DNA of 11,028 nt from Clostridia bacterium (GCA_017407375.1 JAFQWT010000092.1:1-11028), one strand, 5' to 3'; shown: positions 1 through 6,973, numbered from the stretch's first letter. A program made the numbers and translations. The notes: generated from the sequence alone by a model not told the origin.

Positions 1-140
1 AGGGCCGCCCGCGTGGCGAGAAAGCGCGCCTCAAAGGCCTCGGGTGACATGGTGAGGGGCACCTTACCCGAAAGGTCGGGAAGGTCCTTCGGTAAATTCA
101 GCTCGTAAAGGTTTTCGGAACGGGTGTCTTTCATAGCCAT
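1..140 (-). CDS. Unrecognised protein, N-terminal fragment (gene runs off the left edge)
   Basis: The first 46 codons of a minus-strand gene are visible, beginning MAMKDTRSENLYELNLP and ending ...FLATRAA at the window edge. I do not recognise the family. The start has no signal peptide or hydrophobic stretch, so a cytosolic protein is likely. The ATG at 138-140 is preferred over the second ATG two codons later, because AAGGAG sits 6 nt before the first and 12 nt before the second. The gene has its own promoter (187-216), a leader hairpin (156-174) and a 21-bp upstream element (230-250). That element is shared, at the same spacing, with the promoter of the operon at 651-5609, so the gene is probably co-regulated with those putative hydrolases. 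The function is unknown; a role in the same sugar pathway is only an inference. Confidence 0.8.
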   Translation of the reverse strand, partial: MAMKDTRSENLYELNLPKDLPDLSGKVPLTMSPEAFEARFLATRAA

Positions 141-155
141 AACGTTCTCCTTTTT

Positions 156-174
156 CTCCCTGCTTTGCAGGGAG
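156..174 (-). promoter_or_regulatory. Perfect leader hairpin just before the ribosome binding site of the leftmost gene
   Basis: CTCCCTGC and GCAGGGAG (8 bp) pair perfectly around a 3-nt loop. The hairpin lies in the 5' leader, a few bases after the predicted transcription start and directly before the AAAAAGGAG ribosome binding site. It may stabilise the mRNA 5' end, act as an operator, or be bound by a protein. On the plus strand it is followed by TTTTCT and could end transcription, but no plus-strand gene is present to need it. Confidence 0.5.
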
Positions 175-186
175 TTTTCTATCTCC

Positions 187-216
187 ACTATAAGGCAAGC
201 CGCGCGTCTAAATCAA
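187..216 (-). promoter_or_regulatory. Predicted promoter of the leftmost gene
   Basis: On the minus strand, TTGATT (216-211) and TATAGT (192-187) are separated by 18 bp. The -10 box matches the sigma-A consensus in five of six positions and the -35 box in four of six. It lies about 45 bp upstream of the ATG at 140. Confidence 0.6.
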
Positions 217-229
217 CCCCCGCGCCGCT

Positions 230-250
230 TTGTTCACATTTTGTTTACAA
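230..250 (-). promoter_or_regulatory. Shared 21-bp upstream element, copy 1 (putative regulator site)
   Basis: On the minus strand this AT-rich 21-mer reads TTGTWAACAA, then AMTR, then TGAACAA. It matches positions 5703-5723 in 18 of 21 bases and lies exactly 13 bp upstream of its -35 box, as the other copy does. It contains two AACAA repeats in the same orientation 11 bp apart, one helical turn, and the first half is a near palindrome. This arrangement would fit an activator binding direct repeats upstream of -35, such as an AraC-type protein, but the regulator is not in the window. Confidence 0.6.
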
Positions 251-251
251 G

Positions 252-397
252 TAGGCGTGCGCGGGTGCGTCGGAGAGAGGAAACGGCAAAGCAAAAAGGG
301 CAACCGAGGTTGCCCTTTCTGCGTTTTATGCCCGAAATTCGCCGCACGGAGCGCAGAATTCCGTGGAGAATTTGCCAATCGCGAGGCGCAGGCGTGC
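252..397. repeat. Intergenic repeat unit, copy 1
   Basis: This unit is repeated at 451-595. The core 271-345 matches 470-544 in 73 of 75 bases, and a second shared block, GTGGAGAATTTGCCAATCGC, lies at 363-382 and 561-580. The two ends differ more. The unit carries a terminator hairpin in its core and similar GGCGTGC sequences at both borders. It has no coding signal. It may be a local duplication or a member of a dispersed intergenic repeat family; only a genome-wide search would tell. Confidence 0.85.
293..320 (-). terminator. Intrinsic terminator, copy 1
   Basis: The stem AAAGGGCAAC/GTTGCCCTTT with a CGAG loop is followed on the minus strand by five T's. It is the second of two terminators encountered by transcripts leaving the operon that ends at 651. 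On the plus strand the tail is weaker (TTTCT). Confidence 0.75.
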
Positions 398-450
398 TAA
401 GGAGGCAGGGGGGAGAAATTTCGGAGCAGAAATTGCCGTTCTCCGACCGA

Positions 451-595
451 CAGGCGTACGAACGTACGTCGGAGAGAGGAAACGGCAAAGCAAAAAGGGC
501 AACCGAGGTTGCCCTTTTTACGTTTTATGCCCGAAATTCGCCGCTCGGCGTGGGGGGCTTGTGGAGAATTTGCCAATCGCGATGCGCGGGCGTGC
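451..595. repeat. Intergenic repeat unit, copy 2
   Basis: This is the second copy of the unit at 252-397, offset by 199 bp at the left and 198 bp at the right. About 53 bp lie between the copies. Its left border contains the palindromic stretch CGTACGAACGTACG, which is degenerate in copy 1. No open frame here looks coding. Confidence 0.85.
492..519 (-). terminator. Intrinsic terminator, copy 2, downstream of the three-gene operon
   Basis: This is a 12-bp stem, AAAAAGGGCAAC/GTTGCCCTTTTT, with a CGAG loop. The A/T ends make it symmetrical, so it should stop transcription in both directions. It is the first terminator after the operon's last stop codon at 651. Confidence 0.8.
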
Positions 596-650
596 AGGAG
601 CACGTCAAGGGGAGCGAGCGGTGATTTATGCCAAGCCCCACCGCCGAGGG

Positions 651-2267
651 TCAGTTCTGGTTTTGGGCCTCGGGTGTCGGTTCTATGTCGCTTTCCTCGC
701 TATCGGGATAGACCTCGGTGATCGCGACGTCGTCAACGTCGGGGCGCTGATAGACGCCCGTGGCGTTCTCGAGGTGGCAAAGATGCATGATCCTGCGGTA
801 GATCTCGCGGACCTCCTCGCTGCGCTCAAAGCCCGCGCGGAGAAGGGCGCCGTCCACAAGAGCGCGGTAATAGAGGTGCAGCCAGCGGCGGCTCTTTTGC
901 ACGTCGGCGGGGAGGAGGGCGTGGATCTCGGTGATCTCCTTTTCGATGAAGGGGATCTTTTCGGGATCGAGGATCTCCACGCGGTGGGTCGTGCGGTCCC
1001 ATTTGCGGGCGAGAGTCGCCTCCATGGCCTCCACGGCGCGGGCGGTACGCTCGAGAAGCTCACCCTCGATGCGGAGCTCATAGCCAAGGTACTCGCGGAG
1101 CGTCTTGGCGGTCGGGGAGCCGTCACGGTGGGCGCGAAGCACGAGGATCTTGTTGATGTCCTCGTAAAGTCCCTCGGAATACGGCATAATGCCCGAAAGC
1201 TTATCGCCGTATTTATCGTAAAGCTCGCCGATCTTGCCGGGCATCGGGTTGGCGCCGTAGCCGCCCCAGGGGCTGGCACGGAACATACTGATCTCGGGGA
1301 AGCCGATGATGGGGCGCCCCATATCGTGCGTAACGGCGTACTGGGCGTACTGCGGCTCGGAAACGAGGTAGGCGACGTCGCGGAAGCCCTCATCGTTGTG
1401 GAGAACGTCGGCAAGGCGCTCAAACTCCACGGTCTTGTTCTCAAGGAAGGTGCCGAACTGCCAGGCCGACATCACGAACCTCGCGTTCGGGAAGTATTCC
1501 TTGTAGATCGGAATGAGCTCGCGCACGGTGCGCAGGTAGCCGTTGCCGCCCCAGGGAGCGCAGGCGGAGCAGGAGCAGCCGCCCTCATCGTAGGGAGAGA
1601 TGCTAATGAGGTCAAACTCCACATCGCGGAACTCCTCCAGCATCGCGCGGCGGTAATGCTTGATGAGGTCAAGGCCGCCGGGCTTTGAGGGGCAGATCTC
1701 CACGTGGAAATGGTCGTTTAGGGGGTACACGTACCCGTCGTGGCCGCAGGTCCAATCGGCACGCAGGGCGCGCACGCTGTCACGAAACGCCTCGTTTGAG
1801 ATCGTGGTGAGCCAGATCTGCATACCCATGCTTTTGGCGTGGCGATACAGCGCCTTCTGGCGTTCAAGTTTATGGCGCGCCTCTCCCATGTTGCGGAAGT
1901 GGTGCAGGTCGAGCCACATCTTCAGGGTGTTGACGCCCCAGAAGCCGAGGTCGTCGATGTACTCGTACAGCTCCTCAAGGGGGGCCTCGTCGGTGTAATT
2001 GCCGAAGTGGCTGGCAAAGTACATACCGCAAAGCGGCTTTTGCGAGGGGAAGCTGCCGCGCACCGCGGGGTTGCGAAGGAAGCGGCCCGCCGCCTCCATG
2101 AGCTGGCTGTGCGAGCCCGCCGCAATGCGCCCGTCCTCAACGACACCCGTGTATTCCCCAAGCGTCTGGTCGATCTCTAGGGTGACGTCGCAGGGAGTAC
2201 GCAGGCGTTTTTCAAACGCCGCGGCGATGTTTGCAAGAATGGCATCGTTTTTATCGTATCGTACCAC
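651..2267 (-). CDS. Putative TIM-barrel glycoside-hydrolase-like protein, third gene of the paralogue operon
   Basis: This 538-aa protein has no signal peptide and is probably cytosolic. Residues about 10-70 resemble the small alpha/beta domain found before the barrel in GH20- and GH67-type enzymes. Residues about 80-370 look like a TIM barrel and the rest is mostly helical. Conserved motifs are YDEGGCSCSACAPWGGNG (226-243), SAWQFG (267-272), SEPQYA (303-308), FPEISM (323-328) and PYSEG (362-366). Acidic residues in these are catalytic candidates by inference only. It is the most divergent of the three paralogues: VTHD (312-315) replaces the YRPxVD of the other two, and its acidic tail is unrelated. 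The start is GTG, chosen because MVRYDKNDA aligns with both paralogues and AGGAG lies 8 nt upstream. The gene follows its neighbour by 29 nt. The substrate is unknown; glycoside hydrolase assignment is by fold-type resemblance. Confidence 0.93.
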   Translation of the reverse strand: MVRYDKNDAILANIAAAFEKRLRTPCDVTLEIDQTLGEYTGVVEDGRIAAGSHSQLMEAAGRFLRNPAVRGSFPSQKPLCGMYFASHFGNYTDEAPLEELYEYIDDLGFWGVNTLKMWLDLHHFRNMGEARHKLERQKALYRHAKSMGMQIWLTTISNEAFRDSVRALRADWTCGHDGYVYPLNDHFHVEICPSKPGGLDLIKHYRRAMLEEFRDVEFDLISISPYDEGGCSCSACAPWGGNGYLRTVRELIPIYKEYFPNARFVMSAWQFGTFLENKTVEFERLADVLHNDEGFRDVAYLVSEPQYAQYAVTHDMGRPIIGFPEISMFRASPWGGYGANPMPGKIGELYDKYGDKLSGIMPYSEGLYEDINKILVLRAHRDGSPTAKTLREYLGYELRIEGELLERTARAVEAMEATLARKWDRTTHRVEILDPEKIPFIEKEITEIHALLPADVQKSRRWLHLYYRALVDGALLRAGFERSEEVREIYRRIMHLCHLENATGVYQRPDVDDVAITEVYPDSEESDIEPTPEAQNQN

Positions 2268-2296
2268 GGTTTCGTCTCCTTTTTGTACCGTTTTGT

Positions 2297-3940
2297 TTAC
2301 TTTTTCAGCTTGGCGCGGCCCTCCTCGGGGGTGGCGTCCATGCCCGTCTCCTGGTTGGGCTTGATGAAGTAGATGCCCTCGGTATCGTCCCCATCAAGGT
2401 CGGGGCGCTGGGACTGACCGTTGGCCTCCAGGAGATGGCAGAGGACGGCCAGCTCGTTATAGATGGAAAGAACCTCGGCGTTGCGGACAAATCCCGCGCG
2501 CTTGAGGGCGCCGTCCACGCGGGCACGGAGAAGGAGAATGCGCCAGCGCGGGTTCTTCCTTGCCGCCGCGCTCATGGCGGCGTCCGCCTCGCTCATGGCG
2601 GCCTCGATCTCCTCCACCCTCTCGGGGTTGACGATAATGGCGGTGTGGGCGGCACGGTCAAAGACGCGCTCGTGCGTTTCCTCCATGGCCTCCACGGCCT
2701 TGGCCGTTTTTTCAAGAAGCTCGCCCGTAAGCCCCGTCTCGTAGGCGAGGTACTCACGGATGGTCTTGGCGGCGGGCTGCCCGTCACGGTACTGGCGGAG
2801 GAGAATGACCTTATTGAGGTCCTCGTAAAGCCCCTCGGAATAGGGCACGCAGCCCGCAAGGCGCTTGTCGCCGCCGTAGGTCTGCCAGAGGTTATCGAGC
2901 ATCCTCGGCAGGGGGTTGGCGCCGTAGCCGCCCCAGGGCTTCATCTTGTACATGCTGATCTCGGGGAAGGTGAGCAGCGGGCGCCCCATATCGACGTCGG
3001 GTCGGTAGGCGTAACGGGCGTACTGCGGCTCGGAGATGACGTAATCCACGTCGCGGAAGGCCTCGTCGGTCTTCAGGGCCTCGGCCAGAAGATCGAACTC
3101 GATCGTCTTTTGGTTGTAGGTGCCGAACTGCCAGGCCGAGAGGATAAAGCGGACGTTCGGGAAGAATTCCTTGTAAAGGGGGATCAGCTCACGCACCGTG
3201 CGCAAATGGCCGTTGCCGCCCCAGGGCGCGCAGGCCGTGCAGGTGCAGCCGCCCTCATCGTAGCCGCCGATCGCCACGTAATCGGGCGCGGCGTCACGGA
3301 TCGCCTCCAGCATCTCGCGGCGGTACTGCTTGATGAGCTCCATGCCGCCGGGCTTTGAGGGACAGATCTCGAGGTGGAAGTGGTCGTTGAGGGGATAGAC
3401 GTACCCGTCGTGCCCCGGCGTCCAGTCGGCACGCAGGGCGGGCACGCTATCGTTCCACGCCTCGTTCGAGAGCGTGGTGAGAATGGTGAGAATGCCCATT
3501 TTGCGGGCAAACTTGAAGGCCTCACGGAGGCGGTCGATCTTCACGCGGCCCTCCTCGGGGTTGCGGAAGAAGTGCATATCAAACCAGATGTTGATGGCGC
3601 TCATGCCCCAGAAGGCGAGGTCCACGATGTACTCGCAAAGCTCATCCATCGGCGCCATGTCCATATAGTTATTGAAGTGGCTGGCAAAGTAGATGGTGCA
3701 GAACTCCTTGACCGACGTATAGGTGCCCGCGGGGAGCGCGGGGTCACGGAGCAGGCGGCCGAGAACGTCATAGAGCTGGTCGTACGAGGAGGCCGAGGCA
3801 ACGCCGCCCTCCCACTTGCCCGTCGCCTTACCGAGCGAGGGGTCGATGGCCAGCGTGACGTCAAGCGGCGCGCGGAGGCGCTTTTCAAATGCTGTGGCGA
3901 TGTTTGCAAGAATGGCATCGTTTTTGTCGTAGCGTACCAT
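2297..3940 (-). CDS. Putative TIM-barrel glycoside-hydrolase-like protein, second gene of the paralogue operon
   Basis: This 547-aa protein has no signal peptide or membrane segment and is a close paralogue of the genes on both sides, nearer to the one at 3969-5609. The layout is a small alpha/beta domain (about 10-70, ending GRLLRDPALP), a probable TIM barrel (about 80-370) and a helical C-terminal region ending in a charged tail. Motifs seen are DWTPGHDGYV (172-181), YDEGGCTCTACAPWGGNG (227-244), SAWQFG (268-273), SEPQYA (303-308), FPEISM (325-330) and PWGGYGANP. The C-x-C-x-x-C cysteines are kept in all three proteins and could bind a metal or be structural. The start is an ATG with AGGAG 6 nt upstream. 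It lies 28 nt after the stop of the preceding gene, so the two are surely cotranscribed. Sugar hydrolysis is likely but the linkage and substrate cannot be read from the sequence. Confidence 0.95.
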   Translation of the reverse strand: MVRYDKNDAILANIATAFEKRLRAPLDVTLAIDPSLGKATGKWEGGVASASSYDQLYDVLGRLLRDPALPAGTYTSVKEFCTIYFASHFNNYMDMAPMDELCEYIVDLAFWGMSAINIWFDMHFFRNPEEGRVKIDRLREAFKFARKMGILTILTTLSNEAWNDSVPALRADWTPGHDGYVYPLNDHFHLEICPSKPGGMELIKQYRREMLEAIRDAAPDYVAIGGYDEGGCTCTACAPWGGNGHLRTVRELIPLYKEFFPNVRFILSAWQFGTYNQKTIEFDLLAEALKTDEAFRDVDYVISEPQYARYAYRPDVDMGRPLLTFPEISMYKMKPWGGYGANPLPRMLDNLWQTYGGDKRLAGCVPYSEGLYEDLNKVILLRQYRDGQPAAKTIREYLAYETGLTGELLEKTAKAVEAMEETHERVFDRAAHTAIIVNPERVEEIEAAMSEADAAMSAAARKNPRWRILLLRARVDGALKRAGFVRNAEVLSIYNELAVLCHLLEANGQSQRPDLDGDDTEGIYFIKPNQETGMDATPEEGRAKLKK

Positions 3941-3968
3941 GGTTTTCTCCTTTTATGAAATGTTTTGT

Positions 3969-5609
3969 TTACTTTTTGACCGTCACGCGCCCTTCCTCGG
4001 GCGTGTCGTCGGCATCGTCGGCGCTCGGCTTCGGGGGGAAGACGAAGTCACCGTCGTCAAGGTCGGGGCGCTGGGAGGGGCCGTTGGCCTCGGTGAGGTG
4101 GGTGCGGCGCGCCAGCTCCTCGTAGAGGGCTCTTACCTCGGCGTTGCGGACAAAGCCCGCGCGCTTGAGGGCGCCGTCGATCCTTGCGCGGAGATAGAGG
4201 AGCTGCCAGCGGACGTTCTCCCTTGCCGCCTCGGTAAGGGCGGCGTCGGCCCTGAGGATGGCGGCCTCGATCTCCTCGATGCGCTCGGGATGCTCGACCG
4301 TGACGGTATGGGTATCGCGGTCAAAGGCGCGGTTGTGGGTCTCCTCCATGGCCTCCACGGCAAGGGCGGTCTCCTCAAGGAGGGCGCCCGCAAGCCCCGT
4401 CTCGTAGGCGAGGTACTCGCGGATGGTCTTAGCGGCGGGCTGCCCGTCACGGTAGTGGCGGAGGACGATGACCTTATTGAGGTCCTCGTAGATGCCCTCG
4501 GAATAGGGGAGCGTGCCCTCAAGCTTGCGAAGGCCGCCGTACCTTTCCCACAGGCGGTCAAAGAGCTTCGGCAGGGGGTTGGCGCCGTAGCCGCCCCAGG
4601 GCTTCATCTTGTACATGCTGATCTCGGGGAAGGAGATGAGGGGGCGCCCCATATCCACCTCGGGACGGTAGGCGTAATTCGCGTACTGCGGCTCGGAGAG
4701 GACGTAACGCACGTCACAAAAGTCGCCGTTCGGGTCGTTTTTCAGTGCCTCGGCCAGCATATCGAACTCCACGGTCTGCTTGTTGTAGGTGCCGTACTGC
4801 CAGGCCGAGAGAATGAACCTTGCCTCGGGGAAATACTCCTTGCAGAGGGGGATCAGCTCCCGCACCACGCGGATGTGCCCGTTGCCGCCCCAGGGGGCGC
4901 ACTCGTGGCAGGAGCAGCCGCCCTCATCGTACGCAAAGAACATCACGTAATCGGGGGGCGTATCGCGGAATTCCTCCAGCATCGCGCGGCGGTAATGCTT
5001 GATGAGGTCCATGCCGCCGGGCTTTGAGGGGCAGATCTCCACGTGGAAATGGTCACCGAGGGGATGCACGTACCCGTCGTGCCCCGGCGTCCAGTCGGCA
5101 CGCAGGGCGCGCACGCTCTCGTGGAAGGCCTCGTTTGAGAGCGTCATCAGGACGGTCGGAATGCCCATTTTGCGGGCGTGGCGGAGGATGGCCTTCAGCC
5201 GCTCGGTCTTCGGGCGGGCCTCCCCCATATTGCGGAAGTGATGGAGGTCAAGCCACAGCTCAAGCGCGTTCATCCCCCAGAAGGCAAGGTCCTCCACGTA
5301 CTCGCAAAGCTCGTCGATGGGTGCCTCGTCCAGGTAATTGCGGAAGTGCGTGGCAAAGTACATGCCGCACAGCTCCTTGCCCGACGCGTAGGTGCCCTCG
5401 GGGAGCGCGGGATCACGGAGCAGGCGGCCAAGGATCTCGTAAAGCTGGCCGTAGGAGCCCGCCGAGCAAACGCCGCCCTCCCACTTCCCCGTGAACTCGC
5501 CAAGGGCGCCGTCAAGGACGATGGTGACGTCAAGCGGCGCGCGGAGGCGCTTTTGAAAGGCGGCGGCAATGTTTCCAAGAGTGGCATCGTTTTTGTTGTA
5601 GCGTACCAT
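3969..5609 (-). CDS. Putative TIM-barrel glycoside-hydrolase-like protein, first gene of the paralogue operon
   Basis: This 546-aa protein is the first of three tandem paralogues and is probably cytosolic, having no signal sequence. It begins MVRYNKNDA. An alpha/beta domain (about 10-70) precedes a probable TIM barrel (about 80-370) and a helical C-terminal part. Conserved motifs are YDEGGCSCHECAPWGGNG (227-244; D228, E229, C232, C234, C237), SAWQYG (268-273), SEPQYA (305-310), FPEISM (327-332) and PYSEG (368-372). The paired D-E after a hydrophobic strand recalls the D-E pair of GH20-type enzymes, but this is only a suggestion. The ribosome binding site (AAGGA, 10 nt before the ATG) is weaker than those of the two downstream genes. 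Transcription starts from the promoter at 5660-5689 under the shared upstream element at 5703-5723. Confidence 0.95.
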   Translation of the reverse strand: MVRYNKNDATLGNIAAAFQKRLRAPLDVTIVLDGALGEFTGKWEGGVCSAGSYGQLYEILGRLLRDPALPEGTYASGKELCGMYFATHFRNYLDEAPIDELCEYVEDLAFWGMNALELWLDLHHFRNMGEARPKTERLKAILRHARKMGIPTVLMTLSNEAFHESVRALRADWTPGHDGYVHPLGDHFHVEICPSKPGGMDLIKHYRRAMLEEFRDTPPDYVMFFAYDEGGCSCHECAPWGGNGHIRVVRELIPLCKEYFPEARFILSAWQYGTYNKQTVEFDMLAEALKNDPNGDFCDVRYVLSEPQYANYAYRPEVDMGRPLISFPEISMYKMKPWGGYGANPLPKLFDRLWERYGGLRKLEGTLPYSEGIYEDLNKVIVLRHYRDGQPAAKTIREYLAYETGLAGALLEETALAVEAMEETHNRAFDRDTHTVTVEHPERIEEIEAAILRADAALTEAARENVRWQLLYLRARIDGALKRAGFVRNAEVRALYEELARRTHLTEANGPSQRPDLDDGDFVFPPKPSADDADDTPEEGRVTVKK

Positions 5610-5659
5610 AGAGTTTTCTTCCTTTTTCGGTTGGTTTTCGTTTGGTTTTCGCTATATTT

Positions 5660-5689
5660 ACCATACCTTAAACCGGGGGGCTTTGGCAA
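5660..5689 (-). promoter_or_regulatory. Predicted promoter of the three-paralogue operon
   Basis: On the minus strand, TTGCCA (5689-5684) and TATGGT (5665-5660) are separated by 18 bp. The -35 box overlaps a perfect 16-bp inverted repeat, GGGCTT-TGGC-AAGCCC (5678-5693), which could be an operator. The -10 box is weak (four of six), which fits a promoter needing an activator. Confidence 0.55.
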
Positions 5690-5702
5690 GCCCTCCGCGG
5701 CA

Positions 5703-5723
5703 TTGTTCATAGTTTGTTAACAA
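5703..5723 (-). promoter_or_regulatory. Shared 21-bp upstream element, copy 2 (putative regulator site)
   Basis: This element matches 230-250 in 18 of 21 bases and is also exactly 13 bp upstream of its -35 box. Here the first half is a perfect palindrome, TTGTTAACAA, followed by CTATGAACAA. The AACAA repeats are 11 bp apart. It is AT-rich in a GC-rich region, so chance similarity is unlikely. Confidence 0.6.
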
Positions 5724-5742
5724 TTGCCGAGAAGGCAAAAGG

Positions 5743-5768
5743 AAAAAGCCCCTGAAAGGGGGCTTTTT
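5743..5768 (-). terminator. Intrinsic terminator of the beta-helix lipoprotein gene
   Basis: AAAAAGCCCC and GGGGCTTTTT form a 10-bp stem with a 6-nt loop, and the arms supply U-tails in both directions. It starts 26 bp after the stop codon at 5795 and separates this gene from the downstream operon promoter. Confidence 0.85.
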
Positions 5769-5794
5769 CGGTGTTTTGTGGGGCAGGTACGCTC

Positions 5795-6973
5795 TCAGTC
5801 CCACCAGTCGGAGTAATTGAGGTCGTAGGTCACGCCCGCGCGCTCAAAGTCGATGGACGTAAGGAGCGCGTAGCCCTCCTCCGAGACGGCGGCCTCAATG
5901 TCCGAAAGGACGTCGGGGAGCAGGAAATAGAGGCGCTCATCGATGCCGTCAATGACCGTGCGGTAATCGTAACGGAAGAAGTTGTTCTCGATGAGGGTGG
6001 TATCGACGTAGCCGAGGTAGTTTGCCGCATCGTTCGTGACGATCTTACCCTCGTCCGAGACGTCCGTGTACTGCCCGCCCTCCATGGTGGCGCGGCCGCC
6101 GAGAAGGACGTTATCGCTGATGACGCAGACGGCGGGCTGGCGGCGGAAGCGCTCCATGGCCGCCATCTCCTCGTAAAAGAGGGTGATCTCGCCCTCCTCG
6201 GGCACCGTGACGGTGTGCGCCTCCACGGTCTTGAGGCCGTCCCCGTCAAGGTAGGAATACTCGGGAATGAGCAGCTCGGTGCCTGCGGGGAGGGTGGCCG
6301 TGTAGGTCTTGCCCGTCAGGTACCAGGGCGCGTAGAAGAAGCGCACCTCGTAGTCGCAGGCGGGATCGGTGTGAGCGTCAAGAAGGAGCTTTGTGCCGTA
6401 GAGGTGGTTGATGAAGGCGGGGTCCCGCGTCAGCCACGCGTCGGTATCGCAGTCACGGAAGAAGCGGGTATGCTCGTCGGTCTTGTTGCCGTCCCACCAG
6501 TGGCCCGCAAGCGACTGGCTGGCCGTCACCTGCTTGCCGTCCGCGCCCATGATGGGGTTGCCCTCCATATCGACAAGGGCATACCGCGCCGCGGCGCCGC
6601 CCGCCGAATACTGGTTGCCGAAGTGGTAGTAGAAAAGGGCCGACTGGTTGACGCAGTCGTTGGCGCCCGTGTAGACGATGCCGCCCTCATCCCCTGCCGA
6701 GGAGCCCGCGCCCGCGACCTCCGCGGGGTTACGCAGGATCATGATATTGCCAAAGCAGACGTTACCGATGCCCGTGGAGGAGTACCAGCCCTTGTTGCGG
6801 TTGGACTTGGAGCCAAGGGTCGAGATGACGTTGCCGTAGGCGTAGTTGCCGCTGCCCATACCGTCGTTATACACGGCATTGTGGGTGGCGTTGAACATGT
6901 GGAAGAGGTTGTAGCGGACGTGGTTCGAGCGGGCCGAGTAGCCGTGGAGGTAGACCATGCCGCCGTCCACCAC
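5795..6973 (-). CDS. C-terminal part of a frameshifted beta-helix lipoprotein
   Basis: This frame continues the right-handed beta-helix of the gene at 7039-9513. The nominal start is a GTG at 6973 with no convincing ribosome binding site. The same frame stays open upstream to 7042, giving ...TLNSATECILEYNRYEGG..., a natural continuation of ...VISHNYFHNT. Read through the junction it adds 415 residues, for about 1239 aa in total. The start has typical beta-helix rungs (HVRYNLFHMFNATHNAVYND, then GNYAYGNVIS), followed by a looser C-terminal region ending NYSDWWD. Without the upstream half it lacks an export signal, so it is unlikely to work as a separate protein. It is most likely half of a broken gene, or of an intact gene split by a sequencing or assembly indel. 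Confidence 0.8.
   Translation of the reverse strand: MVDGGMVYLHGYSARSNHVRYNLFHMFNATHNAVYNDGMGSGNYAYGNVISTLGSKSNRNKGWYSSTGIGNVCFGNIMILRNPAEVAGAGSSAGDEGGIVYTGANDCVNQSALFYYHFGNQYSAGGAAARYALVDMEGNPIMGADGKQVTASQSLAGHWWDGNKTDEHTRFFRDCDTDAWLTRDPAFINHLYGTKLLLDAHTDPACDYEVRFFYAPWYLTGKTYTATLPAGTELLIPEYSYLDGDGLKTVEAHTVTVPEEGEITLFYEEMAAMERFRRQPAVCVISDNVLLGGRATMEGGQYTDVSDEGKIVTNDAANYLGYVDTTLIENNFFRYDYRTVIDGIDERLYFLLPDVLSDIEAAVSEEGYALLTSIDFERAGVTYDLNYSDWWD

Noticed and set aside
252..595. Possible CRISPR array from the repeated sequence
   Set aside because: There are only two copies, they are about 145 bp long, and the repeat contains a terminator hairpin; no short regular repeat-spacer pattern exists.
363..1688. 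Long plus-strand open frame opposite the third paralogue (similar ones at 2231-3358, 3939-5027, 5771-7057 and 7588-8472)
   Set aside because: These are antisense shadows of GC-rich genes. Their translations are rich in Val, Gly, Ala and Leu without recognisable domains, and they repeat in register opposite the three paralogues.
2291..2300. TTTTGTTTAC at 2291-2300 and 3963-3972 as further copies of the 21-bp regulator element
   Set aside because: Only about ten bases match, the match includes the stop codons of the paralogues, and there is no promoter at the right distance. It is better explained by duplication of the gene end.
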